Shown piece by piece: positions 1-6,380 of a DNA stretch of 43,149 nt; position 1 is the first letter of the stretch, and each line of letters begins with the position of its first letter. Source of the DNA: Flavobacteriales bacterium (GTDB lineage Bacteria; Bacteroidota; Bacteroidia; DT-38); contig JABSPQ010000168.1 in assembly GCA_013214205.1 (NCBI GenBank), positions 1-43,149 on the forward strand. The letters run 5' to 3'. Made by a program: the position numbers and the translations under genes. The notes under the pieces are model-generated. The model was not told where the DNA came from. It did no database searches and worked only from the letters and a program-made list of their open reading frames with translations.

Positions 1-269
1 AACAAATTACTACGATCTATAAAAAAAGATGGAAAGTAGAAGAGTATCATAAGTCGATCAAATCCAATACGTGCTTTGCAAAATCACCATCAAGAACCAC
101 CACTACACAAAAAAGCCATTTTATAGCTTCTATCGGAGCTTTCAATCGTTTTGAATTGATTAAAATGAGGAAGGGTAAAAATAATTTTTGCCTAAAACGC
201 TACATAAATATTATGGCAACAACGGAAGTGCAACAGTTATTAACACCCAATTTAGCAAAAGTGGCTTAA
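1..269 (+). CDS. IS4-type transposase, C-terminal fragment cut by the window edge
   Basis: An open frame (codons in phase with position 3) runs into the window from the left and ends at TAA 267-269, giving 88 visible residues. Near its start it reads YKKRWKVEEYHKSIK, which exactly fits the Y-x2-R-x3-E-x6-K signature around the catalytic Glu of IS4-type DDE transposases. The following KSPSRTTTTQKSHFIASIGAF stretch is also typical of the C-terminal region of this group. No start is visible because the gene continues outside the window, so whether it is intact cannot be judged. I could not identify a convincing terminal inverted repeat between its stop and the promoter region of the next operon. 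The family call is sound; the exact IS is unknown. Confidence 0.8.
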   Translation, partial: QITTIYKKRWKVEEYHKSIKSNTCFAKSPSRTTTTQKSHFIASIGAFNRFELIKMRKGKNNFCLKRYINIMATTEVQQLLTPNLAKVA

Positions 270-342
270 CGATGCGTAACATGAGTTATTAACAATGATC
301 AAACATTTAATCGTCTCGTTATCAGGTGGCATAAATACTTAT

Positions 343-373
343 TTGTTAATTAAAACAAAATAGTGTTCCTTTG
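343..373 (+). promoter_or_regulatory. candidate Bacteroidota promoter for the aromatic operon leader
   Basis: TTG at 343-345 (part of TTTG 342-345) is followed after 20 bases by TTCCTTTG at 366-373. This matches the Bacteroidota -33 TTG and -7 TAnnTTTG elements except for one base in the -7 box, and the spacing is in the usual 17-23 range. Transcription would begin near 380, about 25 bases before the leader peptide start at 404. The assignment is an inference from consensus and position. Confidence 0.45.
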
Positions 374-403
374 CAGGCTCGCGAATAGAAAAATGCGAAA
401 ACG

Positions 404-463
404 ATGAACAACGGTAATACATTTTATTTCTTTTATTATTGCGGAACTCAAAACGGGATCTGA
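404..463 (+). CDS. attenuator leader peptide rich in Phe and Tyr codons
   Basis: This 19-codon frame (ATG 404-406, TGA 461-463) encodes MNNGNTFYFFYYCGTQNGI. Codons 7 to 12 (422-439) are TTT TAT TTC TTT TAT TAT: three Phe and three Tyr codons in a row, just upstream of genes that make Phe and Tyr. The peptide itself probably has no function after synthesis. Its role would be to make the ribosome pause when charged tRNA-Phe or tRNA-Tyr is scarce. It lies between a candidate promoter and an intrinsic terminator that abuts pheA, as expected for classical ribosome-mediated attenuation. As is common in Bacteroidota, no Shine-Dalgarno sequence precedes it. Translation is inferred, not shown. A chance F/Y run is possible in AT-rich DNA, but the position and paired RNA structures argue against it. 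Confidence 0.8.
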   Translation: MNNGNTFYFFYYCGTQNGI

Positions 464-501
464 AGGAGAAGTATTACCATATAATCATCCATTAGTTCCC
501 G
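454..501 (+). promoter_or_regulatory. predicted antiterminator of the aromatic operon leader
   Basis: CGGGATCTGA (454-463), spanning the last codons and stop of the leader peptide gene, can pair with TTAGTTCCCG (492-501). This gives five pairs (454-458 with 497-501), one T-T mismatch, then four pairs including one G-T. It uses bases 497-501, the 5' arm of the terminator, so the two structures exclude each other. A ribosome paused on the Phe/Tyr codons (422-439) should leave 454-463 free, allowing the antiterminator. A ribosome that reaches the stop codon should cover it and let the terminator form. The pairing was found by eye and not scored thermodynamically. Confidence 0.65.
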
Positions 502-522
502 GCTTAGCTGGGATTTTTTTTT
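497..522 (+). terminator. intrinsic terminator (attenuator) directly before pheA
   Basis: TCCCGGC (497-503) pairs with GCTGGGA (507-513) across a TTA loop, seven pairs with one G-T, followed by nine T (514-522). The pheA GTG start lies only eight bases after the T run. A terminator this close upstream of the first gene, and downstream of the leader's promoter, must act conditionally if the operon is to be expressed. Confidence 0.85.
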
Positions 523-530
523 ATATATAA

Positions 531-1376
531 GTGAACGAAAAAAAGAAAATAGCAATACAAGGCGTAAAGGCAGCCTTTCACGATATAGTGGCTCACAAGT
601 ATTTTGGTGACGACATTATCATCAACGAATGTGAAACATTTAAAGCCCTTTGCGAATCGTTAAAGAACGGTGATTCGGATGCTGCTGTAATGGCCATCGA
701 GAATACATTGGCTGGTACATTATTGCCAAATTACAGCCTGTTACAAGAGTACGGTTTTCACGTTGTAGGAGAGTTGAATCTTCACATTCAAATGTGTTTA
801 ATGGCACTGCCTGGTGTAAAGATTGAAGATTTAAAATATGTTCAATCGCACCCAATCGCTTTACAGCAATGCGCTAAATTTATTAATGCCCATCCTAGCC
901 TAAAGGCACTTACGGTAGATGATACTGCTGGGTCGGCCAAGGCTGTACAGGAAGGCAAGCTAACAGATACGGCAGCAATTGCAAGTGAACAAGCGGCTGA
1001 GGCATATGGTTTGAACTTGCTTCAGAAAAATGTTGAAACGAATAAGTTAAACTTTACAAGGTTTTTGATGCTCAGTAGAGGGGCAGATTTAAAGCCAGTG
1101 GTAGGAGCCAATAAATCTTCTTTGTATTTCGAGTTGAGACACAAAGTAGGAAGCTTGGCAAAGGTGCTTACCATTTTTAACGACAACGGAATCAACCTAA
1201 ATAAAATTCAATCTATTCCGATTATAGGCAAGCCATTTGAGTTTACTTTTATAGTGGACTTACTATGGGAGGACGAGAATAATTACAGATATACAGTAGA
1301 TAAATTGCAAGACATAGTTATCAATTTACACATTTTAGGCGAGTACATACACGCTGATTTTCAATTGGATGAGTAA
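531..1376 (+). CDS. pheA: prephenate dehydratase with C-terminal ACT domain
   Basis: This enzyme converts prephenate to phenylpyruvate, the committed step to phenylalanine, in the cytoplasm. The 281 residues are the usual length for a monofunctional enzyme. Family marks are AIEN near 55-58, QSHPIALQQC (105-114), DTAGSA (131-136), AAIASEQAAEAYG (148-160) and the catalytic TRF (176-178). An ACT domain covers about 197-275. Its ligand motifs differ from the E. coli Phe-binding forms: GSLA (207-210) in place of GALV, and QSIP (227-230) in place of ESRP, so feedback by Phe may be altered. The GTG start at 531 follows the attenuator directly. The stop overlaps the ATG of the next gene (TAATG at 1374-1378), which indicates translational coupling. 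First structural gene of the operon. Confidence 0.95.
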   Translation: MNEKKKIAIQGVKAAFHDIVAHKYFGDDIIINECETFKALCESLKNGDSDAAVMAIENTLAGTLLPNYSLLQEYGFHVVGELNLHIQMCLMALPGVKIEDLKYVQSHPIALQQCAKFINAHPSLKALTVDDTAGSAKAVQEGKLTDTAAIASEQAAEAYGLNLLQKNVETNKLNFTRFLMLSRGADLKPVVGANKSSLYFELRHKVGSLAKVLTIFNDNGINLNKIQSIPIIGKPFEFTFIVDLLWEDENNYRYTVDKLQDIVINLHILGEYIHADFQLDE

Positions 1377-2560
1377 TGATAATTAATCAAGCAAATAGGC
1401 TCAACGAAGTCAAGGAATACTATTTCTCTACCAAATTGCAGGAGATTGCAAAGATGAGAGCGAGCGGATTAAATGTTTTGAATCTAGGAATTGGAAGTCC
1501 AGATTTAGCTCCTTCGGATGCAACTATTGATGCATTGATTGAAGCTGCAAAAATCCAGAGTAATCATGCTTACCAACCATACAGAGGCATCAACGAATTG
1601 CGTGAGGGTATTGCCGGTTGGTACAAATCGACTTACGGAGTTGATTTAAATTCAACAAACGAGATATTACCTTTGATTGGTTCGAAGGAAGGCATAATGC
1701 ACATTTCGATGGCTTTTTTGAATGAAGGCGATCAGGTTTTAGTTCCTAATCCGGGATATCCTACTTACTCTTCGGTTAGTAAATTGGTGGGTGCCGAAAT
1801 TGTAGAATACGAATTGAACGAGGCCAACAATTGGGCTCCTGATTTTGAGGCTTTAGAAAATTCTGATTTATCTAAGGTTAAAATTATGTGGGTTAATTAC
1901 CCAAACATGCCTACTGGTGCTGCGGCAACAGATGAGGTTTTTAGCAGACTAATTGAGTTTGGGAAAAAACACCAAATTTTAATTTGCAACGACAATCCAT
2001 ACAGTTTGGTGTTAAATACCGACGCGCCAAAAAGTATTTTATCTGTTGATGGTGCAAAGGATGTGGCAATTGAATTGAACTCTTTGAGCAAGTCGCACAA
2101 CATGGCGGGTTGGAGAATTGGGTTTGTATCTGGCGCTGCTGAATACATCAACACCATTATAAAAGTTAAATCCAACATGGATTCGGGCATGTTTTTGCCT
2201 TTACAAAAAGCAGCTGTTGAAGCATTAAAAAACAGCGATGAGTGGCACCAGCAAAGAAATGAGATTTACAAAGAGCGAAGAGAATTGGCTTGGAATATTT
2301 TAGAATCTATTGGTTGCACATTCGACAAAACCCAAGTGGGCATGTTTGTTTGGGCCAAAGTGGGCGAGGATGTTGCCAGTGTTGAGGAATTTGTAGATGA
2401 ATTTTTGCAAGAGGCAAACGTGTTTATTACACCAGGGTTTATTTTTGGATCGAAGGGAGAAGGGTACGTTAGAATTTCGCTTTGCAGCGATACGAAGGTG
2501 TTGGAAGAGGCATTAGGCAGAATTAGTAAAGTGATGGACAGTAAAAAAGCAACAGCGTGA
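1376..2560 (+). CDS. class I/II PLP aminotransferase, probably aromatic
   Basis: A 394-residue fold type I aminotransferase. The PLP-binding lysine is in NSLSKSHNMAGWRIGF; GSKEGIMH and NPGYPTYSS are also characteristic of the group. Its position between pheA and tyrA, with overlapping start and stop codons on both sides, suggests that it transaminates phenylpyruvate and hydroxyphenylpyruvate (or prephenate) to complete Phe and Tyr synthesis. Substrate specificity cannot be read from the sequence: relatives include aspartate and LL-diaminopimelate aminotransferases. The stop TGA (2558-2560) overlaps the GTG start of tyrA at 2557. Confidence 0.85.
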   Translation: MIINQANRLNEVKEYYFSTKLQEIAKMRASGLNVLNLGIGSPDLAPSDATIDALIEAAKIQSNHAYQPYRGINELREGIAGWYKSTYGVDLNSTNEILPLIGSKEGIMHISMAFLNEGDQVLVPNPGYPTYSSVSKLVGAEIVEYELNEANNWAPDFEALENSDLSKVKIMWVNYPNMPTGAAATDEVFSRLIEFGKKHQILICNDNPYSLVLNTDAPKSILSVDGAKDVAIELNSLSKSHNMAGWRIGFVSGAAEYINTIIKVKSNMDSGMFLPLQKAAVEALKNSDEWHQQRNEIYKERRELAWNILESIGCTFDKTQVGMFVWAKVGEDVASVEEFVDEFLQEANVFITPGFIFGSKGEGYVRISLCSDTKVLEEALGRISKVMDSKKATA

Positions 2561-3414
2561 AAATTGGCGTAATTGGTTTAGGTTTAATTGGAGGTTCATT
2601 GGCAATGAGTTTGAAAAAGAACGGAGTTGCCTCTAATATAATTGGTATGGACGCCAACGAAGCTAATGCTGCAAAAGCTTTAGAGCTTGGTATTATTGAT
2701 GGAATTGGTTCGTTGAACGATGTTTTAATGGACAGCGAACTAATTGTTTTGGCCATTCCGGTAGATAAAGCTAGGGTTGTTTTAGCCGAGGCGTTAGACA
2801 ATATTCCGAGCGGAACTGTTATTACAGATATGGGTTCTACCAAAGCCGGAATCTGTAAGTCGGTTGAAAATCACCCAAACAGAAGAAATTATGTTGCTTC
2901 ACATCCAATTGCTGGTACAGAGCATTCGGGGCCCGAAGCAGCTATCTCAAATCTTTTTGATGAGAAAGTAGCCATTATCTGCGATGTAGATGAAGTGGCT
3001 ATCTCCTTACTCTCGCGTGTGGAAGCGATGTATGCGTCTTTAAATATGCGCGTAGTTTACATGTCGCCAGAAGAACACGATTTGCACATGGCCTACGTTT
3101 CGCACCTGTCGCACATTAGCTCGTTCGCCCTAAGCACAACGGTTTTAGAAAAAGAAAAGGATGAAAAGACTATTTTTGACCTCGCTGGTAGCGGATTTGA
3201 GTCCACTGTAAGGCTTGCTAAAAGCTCTCCCGAAATGTGGGGACCTATTTTTAGGCAAAACTCAAAAAATGTATCTGAGGCATTAGGAACTTATATCGAA
3301 CATCTTACAAGTATCAAAGAGATGATGGATAATGGAGACGAAACGAAGATGAAAGGAATGATGAAAGATGCAAATGGCATCAAGAAAATATTAAATGGAA
3401 TAAATAACAAATAA
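2557..3414 (+). CDS. tyrA: prephenate dehydrogenase
   Basis: This enzyme oxidises and decarboxylates prephenate to 4-hydroxyphenylpyruvate on the way to tyrosine. The 285 residues begin with MKIGVIGLGLIGGSLA, a Rossmann GxGxxG nucleotide-binding motif. They continue with SHPIAGTEHSGPEAA and DLHMAYVSHLSHISSFAL, the substrate-site motifs of TyrA. No extra ACT or chorismate mutase domain is attached. The GTG start overlaps the stop of the aminotransferase, and the following gene begins four bases after this stop. Its presence in the same transcript as pheA explains why a leader that senses both Phe and Tyr would be useful. Confidence 0.93.
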   Translation: MKIGVIGLGLIGGSLAMSLKKNGVASNIIGMDANEANAAKALELGIIDGIGSLNDVLMDSELIVLAIPVDKARVVLAEALDNIPSGTVITDMGSTKAGICKSVENHPNRRNYVASHPIAGTEHSGPEAAISNLFDEKVAIICDVDEVAISLLSRVEAMYASLNMRVVYMSPEEHDLHMAYVSHLSHISSFALSTTVLEKEKDEKTIFDLAGSGFESTVRLAKSSPEMWGPIFRQNSKNVSEALGTYIEHLTSIKEMMDNGDETKMKGMMKDANGIKKILNGINNK

Positions 3415-3418
3415 TAAA

Positions 3419-4498
3419 ATGGAATTAAATATAACACCAATGCGTGAGTGGCTTCCAGATGTGAAGAAACCACTAATTATCGCGGGACCATGTAGCGCGG
3501 AACACGAAGATCAAGTAGTTAATACAGCAAAAGAAATACATGCTTTAGGAAAAGTAAGCGTTTTAAGAGCTGGTATTTGGAAACCAAGAACTCGTCCTAA
3601 TTGTTTTGAAGGAATAGGAGAAATTGGACTAGAGTGGTTGGCAACAGCTAAAAAGGAAACTGGAATGCTAACAACTACTGAGGTTGCTACACCTGAGCAT
3701 GTTGAATTGTGCTTAAAGCATGGTGTTGATATTCTTTGGATTGGTGCAAGAACTACGGTTAACCCGTTTTCTGTTCAAGCAATTGCAGATGCATTAAAAG
3801 GTGTTGACATTCCTGTTTTGGTTAAAAATCCAATTAATCCAGATTACCAATTGTGGTTAGGAGCAATGGAAAGAATCAACTTAGCAGGTATCACTAAATT
3901 AGGTGCTATCCATAGAGGGTTTTCTTCAGCTGAAAAATCTCCGTTTAGAAACATCCCAGGATGGAGCATGGCGATTGAGTTGAAAAGAAACTTCCCAAAC
4001 ATTCCTATCATCAACGATCCAAGTCATATTGCTGGTAACAGAGATTTGATTTCTTATGTTTCGCAAAAAGCATTGGATTTAGATTTAGATGGTTTAATGA
4101 TCGAAACACACATTCAACCAAGTGTTGCTTTAAGTGATGCTGCTCAACAAGTAACTCCAGAAAGATTGGGTGAAATATTAAACGAGTTGAAAGTGAGAGA
4201 AACTTCTTCTGATAACCAAGAGTTCACTGATCAGTTGGCTATCCTTAGAAAGGATATTGATGAATTAGACGAAGAGATCGTTCAAAAACTTTCTACTCGA
4301 ATGAAGATTGCTAAGAAAATTGGTGAGTTCAAAAGAGACAATGAAGTAACCATTTTGCAAATGAGTAGATGGGAAGAAATCGTTGAGAAACGTGTTTCTT
4401 TAGGAAAAGCAATGGGCTTAGATGAAAAATTCACAAAAGAATTATACCAAAGAATTCACAGTGAATCTATCAAAATGCAAGAAGAGTTGATGAAATAA
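3419..4498 (+). CDS. bifunctional DAHP synthase / chorismate mutase (AroQ type)
   Basis: The N-terminal part (about 1-250) is a DAHP synthase of the AroG/KDPG-aldolase-like class, with AGPCSAEHEDQV, LRAGIWKPRTRP, HRGFS, NDPSHIAG and MIETH. It condenses phosphoenolpyruvate with erythrose 4-phosphate, the first shikimate-pathway step. The C-terminal part (about 265-355) is an all-helical AroQ chorismate mutase starting at LAILRKDIDELDEEIVQKL, which makes prephenate for PheA and TyrA. The order DAHPS then CM is the one I know from Bacteroidota; Bacillus has the reverse. One protein thus holds the pathway entrance and the branch-point enzyme, and a shared polypeptide may allow prephenate or chorismate to inhibit the synthase. 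Last gene of the operon, before a strong terminator. Confidence 0.93.
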   Translation: MELNITPMREWLPDVKKPLIIAGPCSAEHEDQVVNTAKEIHALGKVSVLRAGIWKPRTRPNCFEGIGEIGLEWLATAKKETGMLTTTEVATPEHVELCLKHGVDILWIGARTTVNPFSVQAIADALKGVDIPVLVKNPINPDYQLWLGAMERINLAGITKLGAIHRGFSSAEKSPFRNIPGWSMAIELKRNFPNIPIINDPSHIAGNRDLISYVSQKALDLDLDGLMIETHIQPSVALSDAAQQVTPERLGEILNELKVRETSSDNQEFTDQLAILRKDIDELDEEIVQKLSTRMKIAKKIGEFKRDNEVTILQMSRWEEIVEKRVSLGKAMGLDEKFTKELYQRIHSESIKMQEELMK

Positions 4499-4519
4499 AG
4501 TCGACACTTAATAAAACTA

Positions 4520-4557
4520 AATGGCGCGATCAAGCAATTGATTCGCGCCATTTTTTT
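4520..4557 (+). terminator. strong terminator at the end of the aromatic operon
   Basis: AATGGCGCGA (4520-4529) is perfectly complementary to TCGCGCCATT (4543-4552). The stem can be prolonged by TCAA/TTGA pairs closing a GCAA (GNRA-type) loop at 4534-4537, with one bulged T. A T run covers 4551-4557. It lies 22 bases after the last stop codon. Confidence 0.93.
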
Positions 4558-4639
4558 GTTCATTACTTGAAGAGAATCGGATGTGAAATTTACAGCACAT
4601 GTTCTACTTTTATACTTCACATTTCAAAAAAAATATATT

Positions 4640-6352
4640 ATGGAAAAACGCTGGGCAATAAAGGAAAAGGGAGATCAATCAACGGTTGATTTACTTCAAA
4701 AAGAATTGGGGGTCGACTCCATATTAGCCAATCTTTTGATTCAACGTGGTGTTGATACTTTCGAAAAAGCCAAAGAGTTTTTCCGTCCGAGTTTATCTAG
4801 TTTACACGATCCGTTTTTAATGCAAGACATGGATCTTGCTGTAGAAAGATTAGAATTAGCAATTAATAGCGACGAAAGAATTTTAGTTTTTGGAGATTAC
4901 GATGTTGATGGCACCACGGCTGTTTCGATGATGTATTCTTTTATCCGTTCGGTTTATTCCGACGATCTTGCCTATTTAAATTATTACATTCCAGATAGGT
5001 ACAAAGAGGGATATGGCATTTCTAAAATCGGAATTGATTACGCCAAAGAAAACGACTACACATTAATTGTTTGCCTAGACTGCGGAATTAAAAGCGTTGA
5101 GCTGATTGCATACGCGAAAGAAATTGGAGTAGAATTTATTATTTGCGATCACCATTTAGCAGGTGATACTTTACCAGATGCGGTTGCAATTTTGGATCCT
5201 AAAAGACCTCAATGTAATTATCCGTTCGATGAACTTTGTGGTGCGGGAGTTGGTTTTAAATTGATTCAGGCTTATGCCATTCGCAACAACATTCCTTTCG
5301 AAGAACTCCATCAATATTTGGATTTGGTTGCCATTGCTATCGCGGCCGATATAGTGCCAATTGTAGATGAAAACAGAGCACTTTGCTTTCATGGTTTGGC
5401 AGAAATTAATGCTAATACTAGGATTGGGATTAAGGCCATTTTAAACACCAATAATGTACGCCGACCAATTAATGTGGGCAATGTTGTTTTTGTGATTGCG
5501 CCCAGAATTAATGCAGCAGGCAGAATTACAAGTGGTCGTTTGGCGGTTCAACTAATGACTTCCGAAACGATGGAAGATGCTGAGGGTTATTGCGCGCAAA
5601 TCAATACGAACAACACCGACAGAAGAGAACTAGACAAATCGATAACCGAAGAGGCGTTAAAGATGGTTGCCGATGAGGGCTTGGTAGACAATCGTTCTAC
5701 AGTGCTTTGTAAGGAAGATTGGCACAAAGGAGTTGTTGGAATTGTGGCGTCGAGAGTAATAGAAAAGCATTACAAACCAACCATTATTTTAACTGAATCT
5801 AATGGTATGTATGTTGGTTCGGCACGGTCTGTAAAGGGGTTTGATGTGCATGAAGCAATTAGTGCTTGTTCGGAATTATTGGAGCAGTACGGCGGACATA
5901 AATACGCAGCGGGCCTATCTATGAAGCCTGAAAACTTTAAAGCGTTCAAAGAAAAATTTGAAAAGGAAGTTGCAGGAAAAATTGAAGAACATATGCTTAC
6001 CGAAGAAGTGGTAATTGATTCCGAAATTGAGATGCACGAGATTACAGATAAGTTTTTCCGCATCTTAAAACAGTTTGCTCCGTTTGGGCCAGGTAATCCA
6101 AGCCCAGTATTTAAAACCGCTGGCTTGCGCGACAAAGGCAGTGCTAAGAAAGTAGGGGAGACACACCTCAAAATGGATTTGTGCTATCCCGAAAATATGA
6201 AAGTGGGTATGGGTGCCATTGCGTTTAATCAAGGCTTACACTTAGCTAAAGTAAATTCCCAAAAACCATTCGATGTTTGTTATTCCATCGAAGAAAACGA
6301 GTGGCTAGGTAAAGTCACGCTTCAGATGAATGTGAAGGACATGAAGTTTTAA
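4640..6352 (+). CDS. recJ: single-stranded-DNA-specific exonuclease RecJ
   Basis: This 5'-3' exonuclease resects DNA in recombination and mismatch or base-excision repair. I place the start at ATG 4640 (MEKRWAIKEK), the usual N-terminus in this phylum. A GTG at 4583 would add 19 hydrophobic residues (MKFTAHVLLLYFTFQKKYI) that look like upstream DNA. The 570 residues carry DHH-family metal sites: FGDYDVDGTTA (84-94), CLDCG (145-149) and DHH (170-172). The DHHA1 motif GGHKYAAGLSM lies in the C-terminal half, followed by an OB-like end. Its stop is 28 bases from that of dnaG on the other strand, without a clear shared terminator. Confidence 0.95.
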   Translation: MEKRWAIKEKGDQSTVDLLQKELGVDSILANLLIQRGVDTFEKAKEFFRPSLSSLHDPFLMQDMDLAVERLELAINSDERILVFGDYDVDGTTAVSMMYSFIRSVYSDDLAYLNYYIPDRYKEGYGISKIGIDYAKENDYTLIVCLDCGIKSVELIAYAKEIGVEFIICDHHLAGDTLPDAVAILDPKRPQCNYPFDELCGAGVGFKLIQAYAIRNNIPFEELHQYLDLVAIAIAADIVPIVDENRALCFHGLAEINANTRIGIKAILNTNNVRRPINVGNVVFVIAPRINAAGRITSGRLAVQLMTSETMEDAEGYCAQINTNNTDRRELDKSITEEALKMVADEGLVDNRSTVLCKEDWHKGVVGIVASRVIEKHYKPTIILTESNGMYVGSARSVKGFDVHEAISACSELLEQYGGHKYAAGLSMKPENFKAFKEKFEKEVAGKIEEHMLTEEVVIDSEIEMHEITDKFFRILKQFAPFGPGNPSPVFKTAGLRDKGSAKKVGETHLKMDLCYPENMKVGMGAIAFNQGLHLAKVNSQKPFDVCYSIEENEWLGKVTLQMNVKDMKF

Positions 6353-6380
6353 TCCTTGAAGAAAGGGGAGCTTTTAAATA

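Noticed and set aside
393-407. Four-codon ORF ATG CGA AAA CGA TGA overlapping the leader start
   Set aside because: Too short to mean anything by itself. Its TGA overlaps the leader ATG and might allow coupling, but there is no further support.
380-530. T-box or other amino-acid riboswitch upstream of pheA
   Set aside because: No T-box sequence or specifier-loop architecture is visible. The short F/Y-rich ORF plus terminator explains the region better.
4583-4639. GTG-initiated 19-residue extension of RecJ
   Set aside because: It is hydrophobic sequence not expected on a cytoplasmic exonuclease, and MEKRW at 4640 is the usual N-terminus.
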